Of a DNA stretch of 56,629 nucleotides, positions 18,305 through 26,689 are shown one piece after another. This DNA comes from Myxococcota bacterium. Its GTDB lineage: Bacteria > Myxococcota_A > Polyangia > Polyangiales > JANWZI01. The notes below the pieces were generated by a model that was given only the letters and a program-made list of their open reading frames with translations, was not told the origin of the DNA and searched no databases. The DNA lies in assembly GCA_025054695.1 (NCBI GenBank), contig JANWZI010000014.1, positions 1 through 56,629 of the forward strand, written 5' to 3'. The translations under genes were made by a program, and so were the position numbers. Every line of letters starts with the position of its first letter. Position 1 is the first letter of the stretch.

Positions 18305-19726
18305 TCAGGCTCCCGGGTCGTGCGGCAGGCTGCCGCGCGGCGAGCGAAGGTACACGAACGGGGTCGCGTACAGGAAGTTGCTCACGCGGGACGTGTACAG
18401 GTCCGCGTAGCGCTCGATCTGGCGTGCGAGGTGGCTCTTGTCGTTGCCCGCCCGCATGAGCGGCCCCCAGCGTTCGTTGACCAGGGTCCCGGCGCGCGCC
18501 GCAAGCGGCCCGATACGACCGTCGCGCTCGACGAGTCGGGCGCGCAGCTCCGTCATTCGAGCCCGCAGCTGCTCGGGCGACTCGGTCACCCGTGGCCCAT
18601 GACCGCGCTCGAGGCGCAGCAGAGCCAGACGAGCGAGCGAGAAGCGGTGCTCGAGGCGCTCTTTCTCGGCCATGAGCCGATCGAGCTCCCGCTGCGGCTC
18701 GCGAAACGCCTCCAGCGCGCGCAGCTCGGCTTCGAGCTCCCGCAAGACGAGTCCCGTTCGCCACCGCAGCATTTCCTTGCTGACGTGGACGTCGGCGAAG
18801 ATGTGATCGCCGACGTACAGGATGTCCTCGCCGGGCACGCCGAGCAGGTGCTCGACGTGCGCGGCCGACCCCCCGTGGAATACTCCGCCCTCGCGCATCG
18901 TGCGCGCAGGCGCCAGCCAGCCCCGCTGCACGTCGACCACTTCGAACAGCGGGCGCTGGGTCTCGAAAAACGCGGGCTTTCCGGCCTCGACGACCACGAC
19001 GTCGAACAGCTCGCGCCAGCGTGCCGGTTCGCCGAGGTGGCGACCGATCGCCCAGCCCATCATCGCGTCCGTGTAGGCCCACTCGCTGTTGGTCACGAGC
19101 AGCAGCTTCTTGCCCGAAGCGCGCAGGTCCATCAGCGCGAGCGGCAGCTCCGGGTCGTCCTCGACGAAGCGCTCGGGATCGCCGACGACCTCGGCCTTGA
19201 GCGCGCCCTCCATGTGCGCGGCGTCGAGCGAGCTGCGCACGATGCGGTAGATTTCCGCGTATCCAAGAGGGCCGGGCAGCCTGCCGGCGTCGGCGAGATC
19301 GACGAGCTGCGCGTACATGCACGCTTCGGAGAGCGAAAAGAACGTGTTGAGGAACTCCCACCGACGGTCGCGCAAATCGACCAGTTGCCGGCCGTAGATC
19401 CGGCGCACCTCGGCCGGGTCGAGCATGCGCGTTCCGTGCGCGGCGCGCTTGACGTACCCGAAGCGATTGGCCTTGACGACATTGCCGAGCTCCGTGTCGA
19501 GGATGAGCCCCCGCGTCGTCATCTCGGGGTCGAAGTCGAGCTCGGCGACGGGCCATCCGCGCGCGGCAAGCCGCTCGCGCAGGTGCTCGTACGCGCGCCG
19601 CTCCCAGACCTCGGTCCGATAGTGCACGAGCGTGTAATCCATGTCGAAGCCGATCGCGCGCAGGCCGCGGACGTTGAGCGTGCGATTGCAAAACAGGCGA
19701 CGTTCCGGGGCGATCGTCTCGTCCAT
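18305..19726 (-). CDS. HAD-superfamily cytosolic 5'-nucleotidase (HAD-IG, PF05761 type)
   Basis: A 473-residue protein of the purine 5'-nucleotidase family (cN-II-like), which dephosphorylates nucleoside monophosphates such as IMP or GMP. Motif I is GFDMDYTLVHY with the nucleophile Asp and the acid Asp. LLLVTNSEWAYTDAMM is motif II. VEAGKPAFF is motif III, and DILYVGDHIFADVHVSK is motif IV. A helical C-terminal part follows (EAELRALEAFREPQRELD). The start MDETIAPERRLF at 19726 is chosen over a longer frame, since the extra residues are not family-like. Same-strand terC begins four bases after its stop. Confidence 0.9.
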   Translation of the reverse strand: MDETIAPERRLFCNRTLNVRGLRAIGFDMDYTLVHYRTEVWERRAYEHLRERLAARGWPVAELDFDPEMTTRGLILDTELGNVVKANRFGYVKRAAHGTRMLDPAEVRRIYGRQLVDLRDRRWEFLNTFFSLSEACMYAQLVDLADAGRLPGPLGYAEIYRIVRSSLDAAHMEGALKAEVVGDPERFVEDDPELPLALMDLRASGKKLLLVTNSEWAYTDAMMGWAIGRHLGEPARWRELFDVVVVEAGKPAFFETQRPLFEVVDVQRGWLAPARTMREGGVFHGGSAAHVEHLLGVPGEDILYVGDHIFADVHVSKEMLRWRTGLVLRELEAELRALEAFREPQRELDRLMAEKERLEHRFSLARLALLRLERGHGPRVTESPEQLRARMTELRARLVERDGRIGPLAARAGTLVNERWGPLMRAGNDKSHLARQIERYADLYTSRVSNFLYATPFVYLRSPRGSLPHDPGA

Positions 19727-19813
19727 GCTCGTGTGTGTCGTGCGACGGCGCAGCGCGCCGACCGCGGCGCAGTCTGGCAAGGCCGCCGCTCGTGGTCCAC
19801 GCGCGCAAAGGGC

Positions 19814-19992
19814 CGAGGTCGAGGCCGCATCGGAGTCGGAGTCCGACCCGGAGTCCGAGCCCGAGTCCGAGGCCGAGACCGAGCCCGCGTCCGAGTCCGA
19901 GTCCGAGTCGGAGACCGAGCCTGAGTCCGAGACCGAGCCCGCGTCCGAGTCCGAGTCCGAGTCGGAGACCGAGCCTGAGTCCGAGACCGACC
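19814..19992 (+). repeat. Hexamer array R3 (GAGTCC) in a divergent promoter region
   Basis: About 180 bp of GAGTCC, GAGACC, GAGCCC and GCGTCC hexamers. A 54-bp unit made of nine hexamers is duplicated exactly (19875-19928 and 19929-19982). The array fills half of the 360-bp gap 19727-20086 between the 5'-nucleotidase and PlsB-like genes. Both are transcribed away from it, so it lies in or near their promoters. I see no other feature in the gap. Confidence 0.92.
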
Positions 19993-20086
19993 ACGACGCT
20001 TCAGGCGTCGGCCGTGGGTGCGTGCGGGGGCACGGTGACGGACCGTTGCGGCGAACGCCACGCCGGGGACAAGATGCGCGCCGCCC

Positions 20087-21790
20087 ATGCGGCTCGTGTT
20101 TCCTCCGGCCGGCCTGCGACTGCCGCGGCTACGACCCTACCTGCCACGGCCCGACGATCCCGCCATTTTCGGCCTCGACCTCGAGCGCAAGGACATTCTC
20201 CAGGAGGTCGTCCGGCGCGTGATGGCGCGATGCGAGGCGCGCCCGGGCGGCCTCGAGTATGCGCTCAATGAAGTCGCGTTCCACGAATCGGAGCGACTGG
20301 CCAGCGGCGACGCACGCCCCGAGGAACGCGCGGAGCTGCCTCGATGGCGTGCGCTGCTGCACCGCGTCGGACGCATGGACGAGACGGAGCGACGGGCGAC
20401 GCTGCGCGAGCTGGCGTCGCGGATGGCGGACGACGTCGCGGGTCGATTCGATCCGCGCGTCTACCGGTTCGCAGTGGGGGTGCTTCCGCATCTGGTCGGG
20501 CGGCTGTCCCGCTCCGAGGACGAAGACGGCGGCACGACGCGCGCGCTCGACCGGCTCGACGCGCTCGTGCAGGTCGAGGGGCCGATCGACCGACTGCGCG
20601 TGATCGCGCGCCACGCGACGCTCGTGCTCGTCCCGACGCACAGCAGCCATCTCGACTCCATCGTCCTCGGCTATGCGCTGCACCGCCACGGCCTGCCGCC
20701 CGTCGCCTACGGCGCGGGCAAGAACCTCTTCACGCATCCGCTGCTGTCGTTCTTCATGCACAATCTGGGCGCCTACCGCGTCGACCGCCGCATCCGCGCC
20801 ACGCTGTACAAGGACGTCCTCAAGACGTACGCGGGGGTGCTCGTCGAGCGCGGCTACGGTTCGCTGTTCTTTCCCGGCGGTACGCGGAGCCGCTCGGGGT
20901 GCGTCGAGACGCGCCTCAAGCTGGGCCTGGCGGGAGCCGCGGTCGAGGCGGCCGCGCGCAATGCGCTCGCGCGGCGGGCGCGGAGCGTCGTGTTCGTGCC
21001 GGCGACGATCAACTATGCGCTCGTTCTGGAAGCGGAGACGCTCATCGACGACTGGCTGCGCGAGCGCGGCAAGGCCCGCTACATCATCGAGGACGACGAG
21101 ACGGGGCGCGTCGAGCGCTGGGTCGCCTTCTTTCGCAAACTGGTCAACTTCTCGGCGGCGTGCATCGTGCGTTTCGGCGAGCCGCTCGATGCGTGGGGAA
21201 ACGCCGTGGACGACGAAGGCCGATCCGTCTCGCCGGACGGCCGTCGGATCGATCCGGTCGGCTATCTGACCTCGTCGGGCCGCGCCGCACACGAGCCCGC
21301 GCGCGACGTCGGCTACACGCAACAGCTCGGCGAGTTGCTCCCGGCCCGTTATCTGCGCGACACCGTGGTGACGAGCACGCAGCTCGTCGCGCACGTGCTG
21401 TACCGGCGCCTGGTGCGCAGCACGCCGGGTGTCGACGTCTTCGGCCGCATCCGCTATCGCGGCGACGTCTCGGTGCCGCGCGCCGAGCTGCTCGCGGATC
21501 TGGGCGCGACGCGCGAGCGCCTGGGTGAGCTCGAGGCCCGAGGGCGCGTGCGGCGCAGCCGCCTGGTGGCGACGCTCCCCGTCGAGGTGCTGCTCGAGCG
21601 CGCCACCTCGTTGTGGAGCGGCTACCACACACGCGTCGCGGCCCGCGATCGCGGTACCGAGATCGTCGTCGAGGACCCGCCGCTGCTGCTCTACTATCAG
21701 AACCGTCTGGCGCCCTTCGCCGAAGCACTCGCCGACGAGGCGAATCTGCCCGCGGCGCGCGAGATCGCCGCGGCCGGAGCCCGACCGTGA
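20087..21790 (+). CDS. PlsB-like glycerol-3-phosphate acyltransferase-family protein, altered motif III
   Basis: A 567-residue acyltransferase related to PlsB, which acylates glycerol-3-phosphate at position 1. Motif I is PTHSSHLDSIV, giving the catalytic His-x4-Asp. Motif II-like DRRIRATLYKDV follows (about residue 235). Motif III reads LFFPGGTRSRSG, where the family has FPEG or FVEGG. The conserved Glu, which helps bind glycerol-3-phosphate, is Gly here (codon GGC). A FVPATINY motif IV is present. The protein is shorter than E. coli PlsB (about 800) and lacks a clear membrane segment. It overlaps the next gene by four bases (GTGA). It may act on another acceptor. Confidence 0.82.
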   Translation: MRLVFPPAGLRLPRLRPYLPRPDDPAIFGLDLERKDILQEVVRRVMARCEARPGGLEYALNEVAFHESERLASGDARPEERAELPRWRALLHRVGRMDETERRATLRELASRMADDVAGRFDPRVYRFAVGVLPHLVGRLSRSEDEDGGTTRALDRLDALVQVEGPIDRLRVIARHATLVLVPTHSSHLDSIVLGYALHRHGLPPVAYGAGKNLFTHPLLSFFMHNLGAYRVDRRIRATLYKDVLKTYAGVLVERGYGSLFFPGGTRSRSGCVETRLKLGLAGAAVEAAARNALARRARSVVFVPATINYALVLEAETLIDDWLRERGKARYIIEDDETGRVERWVAFFRKLVNFSAACIVRFGEPLDAWGNAVDDEGRSVSPDGRRIDPVGYLTSSGRAAHEPARDVGYTQQLGELLPARYLRDTVVTSTQLVAHVLYRRLVRSTPGVDVFGRIRYRGDVSVPRAELLADLGATRERLGELEARGRVRRSRLVATLPVEVLLERATSLWSGYHTRVAARDRGTEIVVEDPPLLLYYQNRLAPFAEALADEANLPAAREIAAAGARP

Positions 21791-22728
21791 GCCGCATGCC
21801 CGTCGGCGTCGTGGGCGGCGGTCCGTTCGGTCGCGCGCTCGCGGTGGCGGCAGCCCGAAACGGGCGATCCGTGCTGCTGTGGAGCCGGCGTGCGCCGGCG
21901 GCGCCCGCACCCGGCATCGTCGTGACCGACGACGCGAGCGCGCTGGAGAGGGCCGAGCTGGTCTTGGTGGCGGTGCCTTCGCCGCACATCGCCTCGATCG
22001 CGGCGATGCTCTCGCGATGGCTCGACGGCCGTCACCTGCTCGTGCACGCGAGCCGCGGCCTCGAGGGCGATGGATTGCGGCCCCTTTCGCACGTGTTGCG
22101 CGAACGCACCGCCGTGCGTCGTGTCGGAGTGCTCGCCGGTCCGATCGTCGCGGCCGCGCTCGAGGCCGGGGCGCCGCTCGGCGGCATCGTCGGGACGCTG
22201 TTCGGAGAGGTCGAAGAGGCGGTTCGCGCCGCAATCGGTGGTCCGACGTTGCGTCTGTACGCCACACGGGACGTCGTGGGGGTGGAGGTGGCCGCGGCGA
22301 TGGTCGGGCTGCTCTCGCTCGCAGCGGGCTTCTGCAGGGGCATCGGCGTCGGGCCGGGCTCGCTCGCCGTGCTGCTTTCGCGGGGGATGGCGGAAGCACG
22401 TCGCATCGGTCAGGCGCTCGGCGCCGAAGCGCGCACCTTTGAGGGGCTCGCCGGCCACGGCGACCTGCTCGCCGCGGTCGCCGGCGACGAGCGTCCCGAG
22501 GTGCGTCTGGGTCGGGCGCTGGCGCGGGGATTACCGCTCGCCGAAGCGGTTCGCGAGGCGGGCGCCCACATCGAGGGCGTGAGCATCGCGCGGCGGGTGC
22601 AGCGCTTTGCCGCCCGCGCCGGCCTCGAGGCGCCGGTGTCGGCCACGATCGCCGACGTGATCGACGGATCGCTCGGCCCCGAGGGCGCCATCGCGCGCCT
22701 GATGGCACGTCCGGCCGGGCTCGAGTGA
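21787..22728 (+). CDS. GpsA-like NAD(P)-glycerol-3-phosphate dehydrogenase homologue lacking the catalytic Lys
   Basis: A 313-residue protein clearly of the GpsA family: the Rossmann motif GVVGGGPFGRALAVAAARNG, SRGLEGDGLRPLS, LAGPIVA, GLLSLAAGFCRGIGVGPGSL and EARTFEGLAGHGDLLA. Family members have LKNVIAIAAG or VKNVIAIGAG; here the aligned segment is AMVGLLSLAAG, so the catalytic Lys is replaced by Val. The Lys in TKGLE is Arg (ASRGLE). The SRNRRFG block is RPEVRLG. The active site is therefore unlikely to work as in GpsA. GTG at 21787 overlaps the PlsB-like stop; ATG 21796 is the alternative. A role in sensing or binding is possible. Confidence 0.8.
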   Translation: MSRMPVGVVGGGPFGRALAVAAARNGRSVLLWSRRAPAAPAPGIVVTDDASALERAELVLVAVPSPHIASIAAMLSRWLDGRHLLVHASRGLEGDGLRPLSHVLRERTAVRRVGVLAGPIVAAALEAGAPLGGIVGTLFGEVEEAVRAAIGGPTLRLYATRDVVGVEVAAAMVGLLSLAAGFCRGIGVGPGSLAVLLSRGMAEARRIGQALGAEARTFEGLAGHGDLLAAVAGDERPEVRLGRALARGLPLAEAVREAGAHIEGVSIARRVQRFAARAGLEAPVSATIADVIDGSLGPEGAIARLMARPAGLE

Positions 22729-22740
22729 CGCTCCTGGGGC

Positions 22741-22806
22741 TCCGACTCGGACTCGGACCTGGAGTCGGACTCGGACTCGGGCACGGGTACGGGCTCGGGC
22801 TCGCAC
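22741..22806 (+). repeat. Hexamer array R4 at a convergent junction
   Basis: About 66 bp of GACTCG, GAGTCG and GGGCTC hexamers, starting 12 bases after the GpsA-like stop and ending 37 bases before the convergent gene's stop. It is the shortest array. GGAGTC and GACTCG units face each other at 22761-22775, so it can form a small hairpin. Confidence 0.85.
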
Positions 22807-22842
22807 GGCGTGTCTTGCGCCCGGCGGCGCGTGCTTGCGCCG

Positions 22843-24060
22843 TCAGCCGTCTCGACGCGGAGGACGAGACGAACCCGTCGTGGTAGCTGCGGCCACCGTG
22901 GCGGGTGGGCGACTGGGCGGGCGTTCGGGTCGAGGCGTCGGCCGCGCTGCGGAGGTCACCGTCCGCGCGGACGGCTCGCGCCCGAGCTTGAGGCGACGCA
23001 TGACCGCGAGGCGCTGCCGGCGCTTGTAGGCCTCGTGGCTCGCTTCTCCGGTCTCGTTCTGCTGCTCGGTGTCGCGGTCGACGATTTGGAACTCGGTCTG
23101 CACGAACGTGATTCGACCCAGCGGCCAGGCGGCCGGAGGCGCGGCGTCGAGAATCGACTGGGGCAGCCGGATCGGCATGTCGGCGACGAAGTGCGCGACG
23201 CGATAGTCGGCGGAGCTGAACCGGTTCTCGGGGGGGCGATCTTCCTCTTCGACGCTGAGCGGGAGCTGCAGCCGAGGCAGCAGCTTGCGAAGGTGCGGAT
23301 GCCCCTCGCAGTAACGCTGGAAGTGCAACAGCGTGTTCGTGGACTGTCCTGGAATGACGTAGTTGAACGGAAATAGCTCGCGCGTCAGTCCGTACAGGAC
23401 CGGCATCACGTCGTCGAGCGTGCGCGTCACGATGCGGAAGCGGATCTTGTCGTAGATCTGAGCGGCGAGCGTCTCCTTCTTGGACAGCAGTTTGGTGTAG
23501 AGCGAATCGCGGTTCTTGCGGCCACCGATGAACTCGAGGATCGGGTAGCCCTGCGCGAGCATGCCCCCGATCGCGCGGTAGACCTTCTGCTCGACGAGGT
23601 GGAACAGGTCGGCGTCGGAGACGGGAAGGACGAAGAGCAGCTCGCGCGCGTCGAGGTGGTGGATGATGTGCATGACCTTGAGGATGGTGCACGCGCAAAG
23701 CTGGCGGTGACCCTTCGACGAGGCGAGCATGATGAGCCCGGCGACGTCGAGGGCAGCGACGGGCCGAGGCACCGGGAAGTCGAAGTTGCGCCGCAGATAC
23801 GCGATGGCCGCGTGCTTGACGGCCTCGCACCGGGCGCGGTCCACCGGATGATCGAGGTCGATCTCCTGGACCCGCAGGAAGTCGCGAACCTGCTCCTCGG
23901 ACTCGAAGTTGAGCCGGTGCCAGTCGATGACCGAGCCACCGCGAAGAACGATCCGCACCGCCTCGAGATCCGCGATGCGGAACGCCTCGAGGGGCCGGGG
24001 CGGTGCGACCGATGCTGCGGTGCCCGCGCCGACCGTCCGCGATCGCCCGGTTCGCGCCAA
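22843..24060 (-). CDS. TIGR04552-like protein with a RelA/SpoT-synthetase-like segment
   Basis: A 405-residue cytoplasmic protein that resembles, from memory, the delta-proteobacterial TIGR04552 family. Residues about 180-225 read GGRKNRDSLYTKLLSKK, then QIYDKIRFRIVTRTLDDVMP. This order (basic R-K, S-Y-K, a D, then R-I) is that of the (p)ppGpp synthetase fold, where RVKSxxSxxxK and DxxGxRI bind ATP and GTP. The Gly of DxxGxR is Ile here, so activity is uncertain. The first 120 residues include ASSKGHRQLCACTILKVMHI. The last 60 are Pro/Ala/Arg-rich and probably disordered. A role in nucleotide signalling is inference. Confidence 0.7.
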   Translation of the reverse strand: MARTGRSRTVGAGTAASVAPPRPLEAFRIADLEAVRIVLRGGSVIDWHRLNFESEEQVRDFLRVQEIDLDHPVDRARCEAVKHAAIAYLRRNFDFPVPRPVAALDVAGLIMLASSKGHRQLCACTILKVMHIIHHLDARELLFVLPVSDADLFHLVEQKVYRAIGGMLAQGYPILEFIGGRKNRDSLYTKLLSKKETLAAQIYDKIRFRIVTRTLDDVMPVLYGLTRELFPFNYVIPGQSTNTLLHFQRYCEGHPHLRKLLPRLQLPLSVEEEDRPPENRFSSADYRVAHFVADMPIRLPQSILDAAPPAAWPLGRITFVQTEFQIVDRDTEQQNETGEASHEAYKRRQRLAVMRRLKLGREPSARTVTSAARPTPRPERPPSRPPATVAAATTTGSSRPPRRDG

Positions 24061-24069
24061 ACGGGGCGC

Positions 24070-24297
24070 TCAGCCCTGGCTGTGGGTGGAACGGGTCGCC
24101 TCGCCCTGACGCGGAGCGGCAGGGCCACGACCGAGCGCGAGCGTCCCGATGAAGATTCCCACCGTGAGTGCGAGCACAATGAGGTTGGCGGTCACTGCGC
24201 CGTTGCATCCGGTGGTTGCCGAAGCGACCAGCGCGAGCGAGAGCGCCGCGTGGTCGCCGTGTAGTCTCCGCGATGGCTTTCGGCCGCTCATACCCAC
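24070..24297 (-). CDS. Small single-span membrane protein (candidate)
   Basis: An open frame of 75 residues with a basic start (MSGRKPSRRLHGDH from the second ATG), then a hydrophobic helix (about residues 37-58, ANLIVLALTVGIFIGTLALG). A polar end follows. It stops nine bases before the TIGR04552-like gene on the same strand, so the two would be co-transcribed. I recognise no family. It may be a chance frame, but its position and topology are plausible for a real small gene. Confidence 0.45.
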   Translation of the reverse strand: MGMSGRKPSRRLHGDHAALSLALVASATTGCNGAVTANLIVLALTVGIFIGTLALGRGPAAPRQGEATRSTHSQG

Positions 24298-24372
24298 CTC
24301 ACCTACCTTAACCTACCCGGGGCGCTGGCGGCCAGCTTCTAACAGGCTCCCGTGGTCCTCGTCCAGCCCGGT

Positions 24373-24424
24373 CTCGACGCACGATGAAGCGTCGAGTGAT
24401 ATTCCTGTAATCACGATGGATTAC
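24373..24424 (+). promoter_or_regulatory. Two adjacent perfect hairpins in the leader of the coiled-coil gene
   Basis: Hairpin 1: CTCGACGC (24373-24380), loop ACGATGAA, GCGTCGAG (24389-24396). Hairpin 2: GTAATC (24407-24412), loop ACGATG, GATTAC (24419-24424). Both loops start ACGATG, and CATCGT, its exact complement, occurs at 24470-24475, ten bases before the ATG at 24485. This allows loop-to-leader pairing that could hide the ribosome site. No known riboswitch fits. The region is less GC-rich than its surroundings. Confidence 0.5.
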
Positions 24425-24484
24425 GGTGCAAGTCCGCGGTGCCTCGAACGGAAACCCCGGTGGGTGTAACATCGTGCGGGTCAC

Positions 24485-24877
24485 ATGGACTCGGAGCTCC
24501 GAGAGGCGATCGATCGGCTCGGACGGCGTGTCGACGAAGCGGCAGAGGCGGCGCGAGCTGCGCGCGAGGAAGCCCGAGCTGCGCGCGAGGAAGTCCGGGC
24601 GGTCGCGCGTGCGGCCGAGCGCTTCGGCGCCTCGCTGGACCACGTTGTCGAGGAGCTGCGGGGGATGGGGCGGAACATCGCTCATCTGGCAGGGGCCCTG
24701 GCGGACACCGCACGCTCGCACGCCGAGCTCACCGATCGCGTCAACAGGACGTTCGAGAACCACGTGCGGGGGGCGACCGAACAGCTGGAGCGGTGGCAAG
24801 ACCTCGACAAGCGCCTCACGCGGCTCGAGCGGATCGTCGAGAGCCTGCAGCCACGCGCCGTTGACCCCGGAGTGTGA
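24485..24877 (+). CDS. Coiled-coil protein, function unknown
   Basis: A 130-residue soluble protein that is helical almost throughout. Residues about 3-50 are an Ala/Arg/Glu coiled coil with a repeated ARAAREE motif (RAAREEARAAREEVRAVARA). A second helix (about 60-125) has heptad spacing (LDHVVEELRGMGRNIAHLAG, then LDKRLTRLERIVESLQ). There is no signal peptide or membrane segment. It follows a structured leader and precedes the ceramidase-like lipoprotein gene by 25 bases. No enzymatic motif is seen. It may oligomerise or scaffold, but that is only from the coiled coil. Confidence 0.7.
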   Translation: MDSELREAIDRLGRRVDEAAEAARAAREEARAAREEVRAVARAAERFGASLDHVVEELRGMGRNIAHLAGALADTARSHAELTDRVNRTFENHVRGATEQLERWQDLDKRLTRLERIVESLQPRAVDPGV

Positions 24878-24902
24878 CGGAGCGACCGTGTTCCTTTGCG
24901 GC

Positions 24903-26642
24903 ATGGCGCCCTCGACTCGATGCACGACGTACCTCGCGGCTCTCTTCCTCGCCTGCGGCGGGAGCGGCGGGGGACGCCGCGACGCCGCCGTCGAAGATGC
25001 GGCCGTCGGGGACGCGGCGACGGACGCACCGGACGCGGGGCCTACCGACGAGCTCGGCCCTGACCGCTGGTGCCCGGGCCGGCCGGGCTGCGAGCGGGGC
25101 GAGGGAATGCTCCTGGTGGGAGCGGCCGCCGTCGACGTGACGCCGGTCATCGGGCCGATGACGGATATCCAGACGGTGGACGTCGACGGGAATGGCGAGT
25201 ACGACCCCGCCGAAGGGGACGCCTTCGAGGACCGCGACGGCAACGGGGTGTTCGACGGCGTCTGGATCGCGGGCTTCGGAAATGCCCGGGCGGCGCGCGG
25301 TGTGAACAACCCACAGTGGGTGCGCGTCATCGCGCTGCGCGCGGGCGACACCACGATCGCGCTCGGATCGATCGACTGCATCGGTTACTTCAAGGACGAC
25401 GTCGACGCGATCCGCGACATGGTCGACGACCAGGACCTCGACTACCTCGCGATCTCGGCGACTCACACGCACGAGGCGCGCGACACGCTTGGGATCTGGG
25501 GCGTGAACGTGGGCAGCACGGGTGTCGATCCGGCCTACATGGCGATGCTGCGCGAGCGCGCCGCGCAGGCCGTGCGCATCGCCCTCGGCGCGCTGCGTCC
25601 GGCCGCGGTGCAATACGCCGCCTTCGACCTGCGCGATGCACCGGGGGGCGTCACGCGGTACGTGGGCGACAACCGCGACCCGTTCATCCTCGACGACCGC
25701 GTCACGGCCATGCGCTTCGTCGAGCGCGAAGGCGGGCGCACCATCGCCACGCTCGTGCACTGGGGCTCGCACCCCGAATACACCGGGTCGCACAACCAGG
25801 AGCTGTCGAGCGACTACCCGCACTGGCTGCGCGAGGGCGTCACGAACGGGGCTGTGGGTCCCGACGGGACGAGGCTGCCGGGCGTCGGCGGCATCACCGT
25901 CTTCTACCAGGGCGCGCTCGGCAGTCAGATCGGTCCCAATCGCCTCGACCAGACGCGCTGGGACGGGACGCCCGTGCCGCAGGAGACGCACGAGAGCGCG
26001 CAGGTGCTCGGCGAGCAACTCGCCTGGCTCGTGCTGCGCGCGCTCGGCGAGGGCGGCGGCAGCGTGGTGGACGAGACGGCCGCGCTCGGGTTCCGCACCG
26101 ACGAGTTCCTCGTCAAGGTGCAGAACCGCGGGTACCACTTCGCGATTCTCACCGAGGTGTTCCATCCCCGCGCGCTGTACGACTACGATCCCGATCTGCC
26201 GATCTCGGATCGCAACGCCCCGAGCGTTCGGACGGAGGTGGCGATCGTCGACGTCGGCCGCGCGCAGATCCTGATGATGCCGGGCGAGCTCGATCCGGCG
26301 TTGTTCCTCGGCGGCTACGACGGCAGCTACACGCCGTCGAATCGTCCTATCATCAAGCCCGACAATCCCAATCCGCCGGACCTCGCGGCGGCGCCGGGTC
26401 CGCCCTACTTGCGCGACCTGATGCGCGAGGACGCGGAATACCGGCTCCTGTTCGGTCTCGGCAACGACATGCTCGGTTACTTCATCCCCGAGTTCGACTA
26501 CGAGCTGCACCCGACCCTTCCGTACATCGCGGAAGCGGAGGGCGATCACTACGAAGAAACCAATTCCGTGGGAATCGACGGGTGGCCCACGATCCGACGG
26601 CATGCGGAGTTTCTGCTTCGATGGAGGCCGCCCGCGCCCTGA
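24903..26642 (+). CDS. Ceramidase-family (PF04734-like) lipoprotein, atypical active site
   Basis: A 579-residue lipoprotein: MAPSTRCTTYLAALFLACGG has a lipobox at FLAC. An Asp/Ala-rich linker with an AVEDAAVGDAATDAPDAG composition follows. The globular part matches neutral/alkaline ceramidases and their many relatives: VGAAAVDVTPVIGPM at the start, AISATHTHEARDTLG (His-x-His zinc ligands) and LVHWGSHPEYTGS (third His). The ceramidase nucleophile motif GDVSPN is here GSQIGPN (in GALGSQIGPN), so the Ser is not in place and ceramide hydrolysis is doubtful. It is probably a surface hydrolase of unknown substrate. GTG at 24888 is an alternative start. Confidence 0.75.
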   Translation: MAPSTRCTTYLAALFLACGGSGGGRRDAAVEDAAVGDAATDAPDAGPTDELGPDRWCPGRPGCERGEGMLLVGAAAVDVTPVIGPMTDIQTVDVDGNGEYDPAEGDAFEDRDGNGVFDGVWIAGFGNARAARGVNNPQWVRVIALRAGDTTIALGSIDCIGYFKDDVDAIRDMVDDQDLDYLAISATHTHEARDTLGIWGVNVGSTGVDPAYMAMLRERAAQAVRIALGALRPAAVQYAAFDLRDAPGGVTRYVGDNRDPFILDDRVTAMRFVEREGGRTIATLVHWGSHPEYTGSHNQELSSDYPHWLREGVTNGAVGPDGTRLPGVGGITVFYQGALGSQIGPNRLDQTRWDGTPVPQETHESAQVLGEQLAWLVLRALGEGGGSVVDETAALGFRTDEFLVKVQNRGYHFAILTEVFHPRALYDYDPDLPISDRNAPSVRTEVAIVDVGRAQILMMPGELDPALFLGGYDGSYTPSNRPIIKPDNPNPPDLAAAPGPPYLRDLMREDAEYRLLFGLGNDMLGYFIPEFDYELHPTLPYIAEAEGDHYEETNSVGIDGWPTIRRHAEFLLRWRPPAP

Positions 26643-26689
26643 GGGGGGCCGTTCCGGGCGTTCGGGGCGGAGCATGCCGCCCGATCGCG

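Noticed and set aside
20073-20090. ATG at 20074 as the start of the PlsB-like gene
   Set aside because: It is out of frame with the acyltransferase; ATG 20087 fits the frame.
19641-20222. Possible ES-repeat protein across array R3
   Set aside because: It overlaps the 5' ends of two divergent real genes in other frames and has no recognisable product.
20129-24208. Very long minus-strand frame (about 1360 codons) across the PlsB-like and GpsA-like genes
   Set aside because: It is antisense to two clear enzymes and reads as Arg/Ala/Pro-rich noise.
24421-24470. Cobalamin-type riboswitch in the leader before the coiled-coil gene
   Set aside because: GTGCAAGTCC looks suggestive, but the B12-box and the other conserved blocks are absent and the downstream gene has no cobalamin link.
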